Assembly: GCA_900549015.1 (NCBI GenBank)
Contig: URMH01000048.1
Location: forward strand, 1 to 20,526
Direction of reading: 5' to 3'
DNA: 20,526 nt
Source of the DNA: an uncultured Blautia sp.
Lineage (GTDB): Bacteria > Bacillota > Clostridia > Lachnospirales > Lachnospiraceae
This document shows, in pieces, positions 1 to 7,169 of the stretch (the first letter of the stretch is position 1; each line of letters opens with the position of its first letter). Position numbers and translations under genes: made by a program. The notes under the pieces were generated by a model. The model was not told the DNA's origin and did no database searches. It was given only the letters and a program-made list of their open reading frames with translations.

Positions 1-305
1 CTTGTGACAGTGACCTCCTGAAAATCCACCGGAAGTTTATGGTCGGAATTATCGAGAGTGATGGCTACAGAGGCAAAACTTAATGGCTTTCTTGTCTCTG
101 TCCCGGAAAAAATAACATCCTGCATATTTCCGCCTCGAAGCTGTTTTGCGCTCTGCTCTCCCAACACCCACCGGACAGCATCTCCTACGTTGCTTTTTCC
201 GCTTCCGTTCGGCCCCACAATTCCTGTAATTCCATTATGAAATTCAAAGTTTATTTTCTGTGCAAAGGATTTAAAGCCCTGCACTTCAATGTTTTTTAAA
301 TACAT
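1..305 (-). CDS. smc: Chromosome segregation protein SMC, N-terminal fragment
   Basis: SMC is the ATPase core of the bacterial condensin that organises and segregates the nucleoid. Only the first ~101 residues are inside the window; the gene continues past base 1. The protein begins MYLKNIEVQGFKSFAQK and carries the SMC-type Walker A loop GIVGPNGSGKSN, followed by VGDAVRWVLGEQSAKQLRG, which is highly characteristic of SMC rather than of other ABC ATPases. The ATG at 305-303 is preceded by an AGGTGGG ribosome binding site. It lies 10 nt downstream of the rnc stop, so it is the last visible gene of the plsX-acpP-rnc-smc operon. The start and family are very secure; nothing can be said of the hinge or the C-terminal head. 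Confidence 0.95.
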   Translation of the reverse strand, partial: MYLKNIEVQGFKSFAQKINFEFHNGITGIVGPNGSGKSNVGDAVRWVLGEQSAKQLRGGNMQDVIFSGTETRKPLSFASVAITLDNSDHKLPVDFQEVTVT

Positions 306-315
306 ATCCCACCTG

Positions 316-999
316 TTATTGTTTTATCCTGCGTATTGCTTCATAGGCAGCCGCCTGCTCCGCCGCTTTTTTTGTGTGTCCTTTTCCTCTTCCCATTGCC
401 GCTCCATTTACAAGAGCGCTGACTGTAAAACTTTTATTATGATCCGGACCTTCCTCTTTGATAAGCTGATATTCTACAGGCTGACCGCCGTTCTCCTGAA
501 CGATTTCCTGTAAGATGGTCTTGCTATCATAAAAGAGCTGTTTATGCTCTATGTCATTTAAAATAAACTTCAGGACAAACTCCTTTGCGCTAGCAAAACC
601 ACCGTCCAGATAAATCGCTCCAAGAAGAGCCTCCGTTGCATCTGAGACAATGGAATCCCGATTCCTTCCCCCTGTCATATCCTCTCCCTTCCCGAGAAGA
701 AGATACTCCGGAAGCCCAAATTCTCTGGCACAGTAGGCAAGACTTGGCTCACACACAAGGCTGGCACGTTTTTTTGTAAGCTCGCCCTCCGGAACCTTCG
801 GATATGCAGCAAAGAGAAAATCGCTGCTGATAAGCTCAAGGACTGCATCGCCAAGAAACTCCAGACGCTCATTGCATCCTGCTTTTCCCAGCTTTTTTTC
901 ATTGGCATAGGAACTGTGCGTCATAGCCTGAGAAAGTAGCCGTTTATTCTTAAATGTATATCCTACAATTTCTTCCAGTTTTTTAAGATCTCTCTCCAT
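316..999 (-). CDS. rnc: Ribonuclease III
   Basis: Endoribonuclease that cuts double-stranded RNA, processing rRNA precursors and some mRNAs; cytoplasmic dimer. The 227-residue length is normal for the family. The N-terminal nuclease domain holds the signature NERLEFLGDAVLE at residues 43-55. E47, D51, D120 and E123 fit the four metal-binding acidic residues known from E. coli (E41, D45, D114, E117). A C-terminal double-stranded-RNA-binding domain spans about residues 156-226, ending in GKGHTKKAAEQAAA. It follows acpP by 16 nt and precedes smc by 10 nt, the usual Firmicutes order. The start ATG at 999 has a modest AAAGGAAC site upstream. Nothing appears unusual. Confidence 0.97.
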   Translation of the reverse strand: MERDLKKLEEIVGYTFKNKRLLSQAMTHSSYANEKKLGKAGCNERLEFLGDAVLELISSDFLFAAYPKVPEGELTKKRASLVCEPSLAYCAREFGLPEYLLLGKGEDMTGGRNRDSIVSDATEALLGAIYLDGGFASAKEFVLKFILNDIEHKQLFYDSKTILQEIVQENGGQPVEYQLIKEEGPDHNKSFTVSALVNGAAMGRGKGHTKKAAEQAAAYEAIRRIKQ

Positions 1000-1015
1000 A
1001 ATTTTTCTGTTCCTT

Positions 1016-1255
1016 TCACCCTTTGATCAGACGGCGAAGGAGCATAACAGCATCGCCCACTGTCTGGATCTCCTCAGCGTCTTTTTCTTCAATTTCAATA
1101 TCATACGTTTCTTCCAGGCAGAGAAGGATCTGGAACAGATCCAGTGAATCTGCTCCAAGGTCATCTACAAATCCGGAGGATTCCGTGATTTCCTCCCTGT
1201 CTATATGAAGAATTTCTTCTATGATTTCTTTCAGCTTTTCAAATTCCAATTTCAA
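1016..1255 (-). CDS. acpP: Acyl carrier protein
   Basis: Small acidic carrier of growing fatty acyl chains in type II fatty acid synthesis. At 79 residues it has the normal length. The motif DDLGADSLDL contains Ser37, the expected attachment site for 4'-phosphopantetheine. The rest is the typical acidic helix II and III region. Its ATG overlaps the plsX stop codon in an ATGA (1255-1252), which indicates translational coupling to plsX, the enzyme that takes acyl chains from this carrier. It belongs to the plsX-acpP-rnc-smc operon. Confidence 0.96.
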   Translation of the reverse strand: MKLEFEKLKEIIEEILHIDREEITESSGFVDDLGADSLDLFQILLCLEETYDIEIEEKDAEEIQTVGDAVMLLRRLIKG

Positions 1256-2265
1256 TCTCCCTCATTAATATGCTCTGCAATCTTTTCATTGATCTGCTGC
1301 TGTTTGAAATCCACACACTGGAAAATAGCATTCTTTATTTCTACAGAAGACGCACTTCCATGAGTTTTCACAACAAGCCCTTTAAGCCCCAGAAGCGGTG
1401 CTCCGCCATGCTTTGTGGTATCAAATTCTTTTAATGTCTCCTTTAATGCCGGCTTAATAAGAAGCGCTCCCATTTTGCTTCTCGTATTTTTCATCATGCC
1501 GCCCTTGATTTTACTCATGAGAGTTGCTGCAAGTCCCTCATAAAGCTTTAAAATCACATTGCCCACAAAGGCTTCACATACAATAACGTCTGCATATCCG
1601 GAAGGAATATCTCTTGCCTCAATGCTTCCGATAAAATTAATACCCTTGCATGCTTTTAAAAGAGGAAAGGTTTCTTTTACAAGCGCATTTCCCTTTTCTT
1701 CTTCCGCTCCGTTATTTACAATGGCAACTCTCGGATTTTTGATCCCCACAATATGCTCCATGTAAATAGATCCCATTTTCGCAAACTGCACGAGATGGGA
1801 AGGGCGGGCATCTACATTTGCCCCGCAGTCTACAAGAAGAGAAACACCTTCTGCTGTTGGGATCAGGGGAGCCAGCGGCGGACGTTCCACGCCTTTGCTC
1901 CTTCCTACGATCACCTGTCCTCCTACGAGAACTGCACCGGAGCTTCCGGAAGAAACAAAGGCATCAGCCTCCTGTTTTTTTACCATATTTAAACCTACTA
2001 CAATAGAAGAATCTTTTTTCTTACGGATTGCCATAACAGGAGGTTCTGCTGTCTCAATCACTTCTGTTGTGGGAACAACGTGAATCCGTTCTTTCGAAGC
2101 GGAAGTATATTTTTCCAGTTCTTTTTCAATTACGTCTTTATTTCCTGTAAGAATGACTTCTATATCACTGCGCTCTTCTACAGCTGCTGCCGCTGCTTTT
2201 ACCGGTTCTGCCGGCGCATTGTCGCCGCCCATAGCGTCCACTACTACTTTTACTGTCTCTGACAT
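1252..2265 (-). CDS. plsX: Phosphate acyltransferase PlsX
   Basis: Makes acyl-phosphate from acyl-ACP and inorganic phosphate, the first step of glycerophospholipid synthesis in most Gram-positive bacteria; acts at the inner membrane face with PlsY and PlsC. The 337 residues match family length. Residues 7-18 read VVVDAMGGDNAP, the hallmark N-terminus. Further family blocks include DCGANVDARP and GSIEARDIP. A strong AGGAGG site lies just before the ATG at 2265. It is first in the operon with acpP (4-nt overlap), rnc and smc. In many Firmicutes rpmF is directly upstream; here rpmF is about 7.9 kb away and other genes lie between. Confidence 0.96.
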   Translation of the reverse strand: MSETVKVVVDAMGGDNAPAEPVKAAAAAVEERSDIEVILTGNKDVIEKELEKYTSASKERIHVVPTTEVIETAEPPVMAIRKKKDSSIVVGLNMVKKQEADAFVSSGSSGAVLVGGQVIVGRSKGVERPPLAPLIPTAEGVSLLVDCGANVDARPSHLVQFAKMGSIYMEHIVGIKNPRVAIVNNGAEEEKGNALVKETFPLLKACKGINFIGSIEARDIPSGYADVIVCEAFVGNVILKLYEGLAATLMSKIKGGMMKNTRSKMGALLIKPALKETLKEFDTTKHGGAPLLGLKGLVVKTHGSASSVEIKNAIFQCVDFKQQQINEKIAEHINEGD

Positions 2266-2302
2266 GTTTTTTTCCTCCTGTTTTCTATTGCAACTGCCAT
2301 AT

Positions 2303-2332
2303 ATGATACTCGATTTTTATAGAAAAAGTCAA
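2303..2332 (-). promoter_or_regulatory. Candidate sigma-A promoter for plsX operon
   Basis: On the minus strand TTGACT (2332-2327) is followed, after 18 bp, by TATCAT (2308-2303), about 38 bp before the plsX ATG. The -35 box overlaps the stop codon of the upstream Nudix gene. The hexamers are 5/6 matches each. No FapR-like operator was recognised. Inferred from sequence only. Confidence 0.55.
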
Positions 2333-2805
2333 TAGGAAAGCGCCTTTCCGTCAAGAACTGCCTCCATAAGACTGTCTCCTTCATAGCGAAGCTTCAAAGA
2401 GAAAAACGGAGCGTTTTCTGCCATAAGGCGAAGAAAAATCTTATCCCCTGTCCACAGGTTCAGATTTTCAATCTCAGATTTTTTCACCCATTTAAGCGTC
2501 CCCTCGTCACAGTCCTTTAATTCTCCTGTAAATCCCTCTGCTGTGTAAAGGCACATATATTCTGTTCCGTAGCCCTTCTGCGTAAAAGTGACAATCCCGC
2601 GGAACTTCCAGGAAGTAAGAATGAGACCTGTCTCTTCTTTTACTTCTCTTAAAAGACATTCCTCCGGGCTTTCTCCCTCCTCAAAATGTCCGCCTACTCC
2701 AATCCATTTATCCTTATTTACATCGTTTTTCTTCGATACCCGGTGAAGCATAAGATAAGAATCTTCTTTTTCTATGTAGCAAAGAGTTGTCATGGGACTT
2801 CTCAT
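2329..2805 (-). CDS. Nudix hydrolase (8-oxo-dGTP diphosphatase-like)
   Basis: Nudix enzymes hydrolyse nucleoside diphosphates linked to another group; close relatives are annotated as MutT/8-oxo-dGTP diphosphatases, but the substrate cannot be read from sequence. The full Nudix box is present at residues 39-61: G39, then E45, then R53-E54, E57-E58 and G60, with correct spacing (GX5EX7REUXEEXGU). I set the start at 2805, not further upstream, because AAAGGAG sits 8 nt before it and its ATG overlaps the ABC-F stop as ATGA (2805-2802). This gives 158 residues, a usual Nudix length. An ATG four codons later (MTTLCYIEK) is also possible. The ATGA overlap implies translational coupling with the ABC-F gene. 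The 3' end overlaps the candidate plsX promoter. Confidence 0.88.
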   Translation of the reverse strand: MRSPMTTLCYIEKEDSYLMLHRVSKKNDVNKDKWIGVGGHFEEGESPEECLLREVKEETGLILTSWKFRGIVTFTQKGYGTEYMCLYTAEGFTGELKDCDEGTLKWVKKSEIENLNLWTGDKIFLRLMAENAPFFSLKLRYEGDSLMEAVLDGKALSY

Positions 2806-4625
2806 AATCCATTCTCCTTTTCGTTTTTCTGCGCCGCAATGCGCTCTGCAAGGTCGTTTAAATAAACCCACCTGTCCATTTTTTCTTCCAACGCCTTTTC
2901 TGCCTTTTCTTTTTCCTCCACAATCTCCCGGAGCTTTCCGGAATTTGTCGCGTTTTTCATCATATCAGCCTCAAGAGACGCGATTTTTTCTTCCAGCTTT
3001 TCTATGTCCTCATCAATTGTTTCAAATTCCCGTTCCTCTTTATAAGAAAATTTAAGTTTTTCCTTCCGGTTCTGTTTCCAGTCATTTTTGGAAGGTTTAT
3101 TTTCTTTTACAGAAGAGCTTTCTTCCACAGACACGTCTGCCAGCTTTCTTTCTCTCGCTTCCAGGTAATCTGTATATCCTCCCTCATACTGCACAAGATG
3201 GCCGTCTCCCTCAAAAGCGAAAATCCGGTCTGCCATGTTGTCAAGAAAATACCGGTCATGGGAAACCGCAACCACGATTCCGGCAAAAGAATCCAGATAA
3301 TCCTCAAGAATAGTAAGCGTCGGAATATCAATGTCATTGCTTGGCTCATCAAGAAGAAGAACGTTTGGCGCTTCCATAAGAACCTTCAGAAGATAAAGGC
3401 GGCGTTTTTCTCCTCCGGAAAGTTTTTCCACAGGCGTGTACTGCATGGCAGAATCGAAGAGGAAACGCTCCAGCATCATGGACGCGCTGATTTTTCCGTC
3501 TTTTGTAGGAATATATTCCGCAACCTCGCGTATATAGTCAATAACACGGAGACTTCTGTCCATATCCGGCACTTCCTGGGCAAAATATCCGATTTTGATG
3601 GTATCTCCCCATTCAATTTCTCCCGCATCCGGCTTTAAAACTCCGGCGATCATTTTCATAAGGGTGGACTTTCCGCATCCGTTTGGCCCGATAATGCCAA
3701 GACGCTGATTGCGGAGAATAATATAAGTAAAATCATCTATTACTTTCTTCTCCCCAAACGCTTTGCTTACATGATGAAGCTCGATTGTTTTCTTTCCCAT
3801 GCGGGTTTCTACAGAATCCATCTCCACCCTCTGGTCTGTCACGGGAGCTGCTCCGTTTTTCAGGGCTTCCAGACGCTCCAGACGCGCTCTCTGTTTTGTA
3901 CTTCTTGCGCGGCAGCCGCGTTTTGCCCATTCAAGCTCCATTCTGAGTACGCTCTGGCGTTTCCGCTCTCCTGCCAGCTCCATCTCCTCTCTCTGAGCCT
4001 TCAGTTCCAGGAATTTTGAATAATTCGCCTCATAGGAATACAGTTTTCCATGACTGATCTCCAGAATCTTATTTGTCACTCTGTCCAGAAAATAACGGTC
4101 GTGCGTTACCATGATCAAAGCTCCCTTAAATTTCTGAAGGTAATCCTCAAGCCAGGATGCCATCTCATTGTCAATGTGGTTTGTCGGTTCATCGAGAATC
4201 AAAACATCTGCCGGGTTTACAAGTGTTCTTGCAAGAGCCACTCGTTTTTTCTGTCCTCCAGAAAGATGCTCTATTTTTTCTTCGTGGTCTGTAATTCCAA
4301 GTTTATTTAAAATATTGGCCGCCTCGCTTGCAGTCGCCCAGTCCCTCTGCCACTTTCCATCTGCCACATAATCAAGAATCGTGGCATTCGGGGGAAATTC
4401 CGGATTCTGAGGAAGATACGTAATACGAAGCCCGTTCTGCATAATGATCTGTCCTTCATCCGGTTCCTCCAACCCTGCTATTATTTTTAATATGGTAGTT
4501 TTTCCGGTACCGTTGATTCCGATGATTCCGATTTTATCTCCCTGGTGGATTCCATAGGAAACATCATCAAAGATTACTTTTTCTCCAAATATTTTGCTTA
4601 CATGTTCTATATTTAAAATATTCAT
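2802..4625 (-). CDS. ABC-F family ATPase, Uup-like
   Basis: Soluble twin-ATPase of the ABC-F family, whose members act on the ribosome (translation factors, antibiotic resistance proteins, Uup-type). There are no membrane segments. In the 607-residue product: Walker A GINGTGKTT (36-44), LSGGQ (121-125), Walker B with DEPTNHID (145-152), a basic inter-domain linker (about 205-262), second Walker A GPNGCGKST (313-321), LSGGE (402-406) and DEPSNDID (426-433). Both catalytic glutamates (E146, E427) are kept. A charged C-terminal coiled coil (about 530-600) resembles the Uup C-terminal domain. I chose ATG 4625 over an upstream in-frame start because GAGGA lies just before it and MNILNIEHVSK is a normal family N-terminus. 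The Nudix gene follows with an ATGA overlap. A resistance role is possible but not supported by any specific feature. Confidence 0.93.
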   Translation of the reverse strand: MNILNIEHVSKIFGEKVIFDDVSYGIHQGDKIGIIGINGTGKTTILKIIAGLEEPDEGQIIMQNGLRITYLPQNPEFPPNATILDYVADGKWQRDWATASEAANILNKLGITDHEEKIEHLSGGQKKRVALARTLVNPADVLILDEPTNHIDNEMASWLEDYLQKFKGALIMVTHDRYFLDRVTNKILEISHGKLYSYEANYSKFLELKAQREEMELAGERKRQSVLRMELEWAKRGCRARSTKQRARLERLEALKNGAAPVTDQRVEMDSVETRMGKKTIELHHVSKAFGEKKVIDDFTYIILRNQRLGIIGPNGCGKSTLMKMIAGVLKPDAGEIEWGDTIKIGYFAQEVPDMDRSLRVIDYIREVAEYIPTKDGKISASMMLERFLFDSAMQYTPVEKLSGGEKRRLYLLKVLMEAPNVLLLDEPSNDIDIPTLTILEDYLDSFAGIVVAVSHDRYFLDNMADRIFAFEGDGHLVQYEGGYTDYLEARERKLADVSVEESSSVKENKPSKNDWKQNRKEKLKFSYKEEREFETIDEDIEKLEEKIASLEADMMKNATNSGKLREIVEEKEKAEKALEEKMDRWVYLNDLAERIAAQKNEKENGL

Positions 4626-4672
4626 TTTCTGTCCTCGCTTTGATTTTGCTCTCGTTTTTGCACGGTATATCC

Positions 4673-4681
4673 AGTATAACA
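4673..4681 (-). promoter_or_regulatory. Candidate extended -10 promoter for ABC-F gene
   Basis: Minus-strand TGTTATACT (4681-4673) is an extended -10 element (TGn plus TATACT) about 48 bp before the ABC-F ATG. No good -35 box lies 16-18 bp upstream, which extended -10 promoters tolerate. Inferred only from sequence. Confidence 0.4.
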
Positions 4682-4733
4682 TTCCTTTTCGACAGATTCT
4701 ACTGTTTTTCCTGGAAATATGTGGTTTTTAATA

Positions 4734-4750
4734 TTGACTTTTTTTGTCAA
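4734..4750. repeat. Inverted repeat TTGAC-N7-GTCAA at the cooS -35 box
   Basis: Perfect 5-bp arms, TTGAC at 4734-4738 and GTCAA at 4746-4750, separated by seven T residues. The left arm forms the -35 box. It recalls half-sites of Crp/Fnr-family regulators, but those normally have N4 to N6 spacing, so the regulator cannot be named. It may also arise by chance in AT-rich DNA. Confidence 0.4.
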
Positions 4751-4762
4751 GTATATTATAAT
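4734..4762 (+). promoter_or_regulatory. Strong sigma-A promoter of the cooS operon
   Basis: TTGACT (4734-4739), a 17-bp spacer, then TATAAT (4757-4762). This is a near-consensus promoter whose start site would lie near 4769, giving an AT-rich leader of about 53 nt. A perfect ribosome binding site AAGGAGG (4807-4813) stands 8 nt before the cooS ATG. The -35 box is part of an inverted repeat (4734-4750), a possible operator. Confidence 0.8.
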
Positions 4763-4821
4763 ATCCGTTGCCTAATACAAAAATAATTTTTAATTTTTAT
4801 AATTTCAAGGAGGAAATACTT

Positions 4822-6705
4822 ATGAATCAGTGCTATGGCTGCAACACCTGCAAAAGCGCAGACAAACCCCTGGAGGATTTTATCCGCTCTCTTCCAATGG
4901 AAACCTCTCATCACAGAGTAGATACTCAGAAAACAAAATGTGGTTTCGGTCTTCAGGGCGTCTGTTGCCGTCTCTGTTCCAATGGTCCCTGCCGTATTAC
5001 CCCAAGCTCCCCAAGAGGAATCTGCGGTGCCAATGCAGACACGATCGTAACACGTAATTTCTTAAGGTCCGTTGCAGCAGGAAGCGGCTGTTATATCCAC
5101 ATTGTAGAAAACACCGCTTTAAACCTGAAAAAAACAGCACAGGCAAAGGGAGAATTAAAAGGAATGGAATCCTTAAATCACCTTGCAGAGCTGTTTGGCA
5201 TTGAAGAAGAAGATAATTATGTAAAAGCAGAAAAAATCGCAGACGCCGTTCTTGCAGATCTTTACAAACCGGAGTACGTACAGGCTGAGCTTGTAGAAAA
5301 AATCGCCTACGCTCCACGTGTAAAACGCTGGAAAGAACTTGGCATTATGCCTGGCGGTGCAAAATCCGAAGTATTTAAAGGCGTTGTAAAGTGTTCCACA
5401 AACTTAAACTCCGACCCTGTCGATATGCTGACAGACTGCTTAAAACTTGGTATTTCCACCGGTATTTACGGTCTTACCCTTACAAACCTTTTAAACGATG
5501 TTCTTCTTGGACAGCCTGAGCTTCGTCCTGCCCCGGTAGGTCTTCGCGTCATTGACCCGGATTACATTAACATTATGATAACAGGTCATCAGCATACGAT
5601 TTTTGTAGATTTACAGGAGAAACTGGTATCTCCTGAGGCAGTGAAAAAAGCACAGGCAGCAGGCGCAAAAGGATTCAAACTCGTTGGCTGTACCTGCGTA
5701 GGACAGGATTTACAGCTTCGCGGCTCCCACTATCAGGAAGTATTTGACGGCCATGCCGGAAACAACTATACAAGCGAAGCAATTCTTGCAACAGGCGGAA
5801 TTGATGCCGTTCTTTCCGAATTTAACTGTACGCTTCCGGGTATCGAGCCAATCTGCGATGAGCTGAAGATCAAACAGATCTGTCTTGACGATGTGGCAAA
5901 AAAAGCAAACGCAGAGCTTCTTCCATATAAATTTGAAGAAAGAGAAGCACAGACAGAAGTTATTATTGACAAAATCATCGAGGCTTACAAAGAGCGCCGC
6001 GGCAATGTTCCGATGAATCTTCTTCCGGAACACGGAAATTCCAACACTCTTACCGGCGTAAGTGAAGGCTCCTTAAAATCCTTCCTTGGCGGAAGCTGGA
6101 AACCGCTTATCGACCTGATCGTATCCGGCGACATCAAGGGTATCGCAGGCGTGGTAGGCTGCTCCAACTTAACAGCAGGCGGACACGACGTTTTAACAGT
6201 AGAGCTTACAAAAGAACTGATTGCCCGCGACATCATCGTTCTCACAGCAGGCTGTTCTTCAGGCGGAATCGAAAACTGCGGTCTTATGACTCCGGAAGCA
6301 GCAAAACTCGCAGGTCCGAAGCTTCGTGCAGTTTGCGAAAAACTTGGTATCCCGCCAGTATTAAACTTTGGTCCGTGTCTTGCCATCGGACGTCTTGAAA
6401 TTGTGGCAACAGAGATTGCAGCAGAACTCGGCGTTGACCTTCCGCAGCTCCCTCTTGTTCTTTCCGCAGCACAGTGGCTTGAAGAGCAGGCGATCGCAGA
6501 CGGATGCTTCGGTCTTTCCCTTGGTCTTCCGCTCCACCTTGGTCTTCCGCCATTTATGACAGGAAGCCCTGTTGCAGTAAAAGTTTTAACTGAAGACATG
6601 AAAGAGCTTACAGGCGGTCAGGTAATCATCAACTCTGACGCAAAAGCTTCTGCTGATATTCTGGAGAACATTATCGAAGAAAAACGCAGCGCATTACATA
6701 TCTAG
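4822..6705 (+). CDS. cooS: Anaerobic Ni-Fe carbon monoxide dehydrogenase homologue (CooS-like), divergent active site
   Basis: CooS enzymes interconvert CO and CO2 at a Ni-Fe-S C-cluster in a cytoplasmic homodimer. This 627-residue product has the family length. Cys40 and Cys48 fit the D-cluster; Cys49, Cys52, Cys57 and Cys68 fit the B-cluster. His256, Cys292, Cys336, Cys447, Cys478 and Cys519 fit the C-cluster ligands. By alignment from memory to C. hydrogenoformans CODH-II, His93 is Tyr91, the relay positions 96, 99 and 102 are Ile94, Asn97 and Leu100, and Lys563 is Gln556. The usual acid/base residues are therefore missing. An extra N-terminal CYGCNTC motif (C4, C7, C10) is present. I chose ATG 4822 over an earlier in-frame ATG at 4768 because AAGGAGG precedes it. 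It heads an operon with cooF-like and FAD oxidoreductase genes; no acetyl-CoA synthase gene is in the window. The fold is certain, but CO oxidation is not. Confidence 0.93.
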   Translation: MNQCYGCNTCKSADKPLEDFIRSLPMETSHHRVDTQKTKCGFGLQGVCCRLCSNGPCRITPSSPRGICGANADTIVTRNFLRSVAAGSGCYIHIVENTALNLKKTAQAKGELKGMESLNHLAELFGIEEEDNYVKAEKIADAVLADLYKPEYVQAELVEKIAYAPRVKRWKELGIMPGGAKSEVFKGVVKCSTNLNSDPVDMLTDCLKLGISTGIYGLTLTNLLNDVLLGQPELRPAPVGLRVIDPDYINIMITGHQHTIFVDLQEKLVSPEAVKKAQAAGAKGFKLVGCTCVGQDLQLRGSHYQEVFDGHAGNNYTSEAILATGGIDAVLSEFNCTLPGIEPICDELKIKQICLDDVAKKANAELLPYKFEEREAQTEVIIDKIIEAYKERRGNVPMNLLPEHGNSNTLTGVSEGSLKSFLGGSWKPLIDLIVSGDIKGIAGVVGCSNLTAGGHDVLTVELTKELIARDIIVLTAGCSSGGIENCGLMTPEAAKLAGPKLRAVCEKLGIPPVLNFGPCLAIGRLEIVATEIAAELGVDLPQLPLVLSAAQWLEEQAIADGCFGLSLGLPLHLGLPPFMTGSPVAVKVLTEDMKELTGGQVIINSDAKASADILENIIEEKRSALHI

Positions 6706-6716
6706 GAGGTGTTTCC

Positions 6717-7169
6717 ATGAAACGTATTTTCATTGATGCCGAAAAATGTGACGGCTGTAAAAACTGTACGGTTGCCTGTATGCAGGCACACCGTACAGAC
6801 AAAGGAAACGTATATACTCTTGATCTCACAGACGTTCTTAATGAATCAAGAAATCACATTGTCTGTTCTTCTGACGGCAGCTACAAGCCTGTTTTCTGTC
6901 GCCACTGCGACCAGCCGGAATGCGTCATGTCCTGTATGAGCGGCGCGCTTACAAAAGATCCGGAGACAGGTCATGTTCTTTATGACGAGAACAAATGCGG
7001 TTCCTGTTTTATGTGCGTTATGAACTGTCCTTACGGCGTTTTAAAACCGGATAGCGCTACGCATACAAAGGTTATGAAATGCGATTTCTGCGCAGAGGAT
7101 CCGGAAGGTCCGGCATGTGTACGTGCCTGTCCGAAAAAAGCAATCTACATTGAGGAGGTGGCAGAATGA
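6717..7169 (+). CDS. cooF: CooF-like polyferredoxin, four [4Fe-4S] clusters
   Basis: Electron carrier of the CooF/HycB/DmsB iron-sulfur family, expected to take electrons from or give them to the CooS-like protein and pass them to the next gene's flavoprotein. The 150 residues contain 16 cysteines in four groups: C11, C14, C17, C21; C61, C64, C69, C73; C94, C97, C100, C104; and C122, C125, C134, C138. These support four [4Fe-4S] clusters. There is no signal peptide or membrane segment, so it is cytoplasmic. A GGAGGTG site begins at the cooS stop codon, 11 nt before its ATG, and its own stop overlaps the next start as ATGA (7166-7169). This shows tight coupling in one operon. The symbol rests on operon position and cysteine pattern. 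Confidence 0.92.
   Translation: MKRIFIDAEKCDGCKNCTVACMQAHRTDKGNVYTLDLTDVLNESRNHIVCSSDGSYKPVFCRHCDQPECVMSCMSGALTKDPETGHVLYDENKCGSCFMCVMNCPYGVLKPDSATHTKVMKCDFCAEDPEGPACVRACPKKAIYIEEVAE

Noticed and set aside
4626..4682. A longer ABC-F N-terminus starting at 4682
   Set aside because: The extra 19 residues have no family match, and the extended -10 promoter lies within that stretch.
4745..4750. Minus-strand TTGACA as the -35 of the ABC-F promoter
   Set aside because: The position 17 bp downstream (4727-4722) reads AAACCA, which is not a -10 box; the extended -10 at 4681-4673 fits better.
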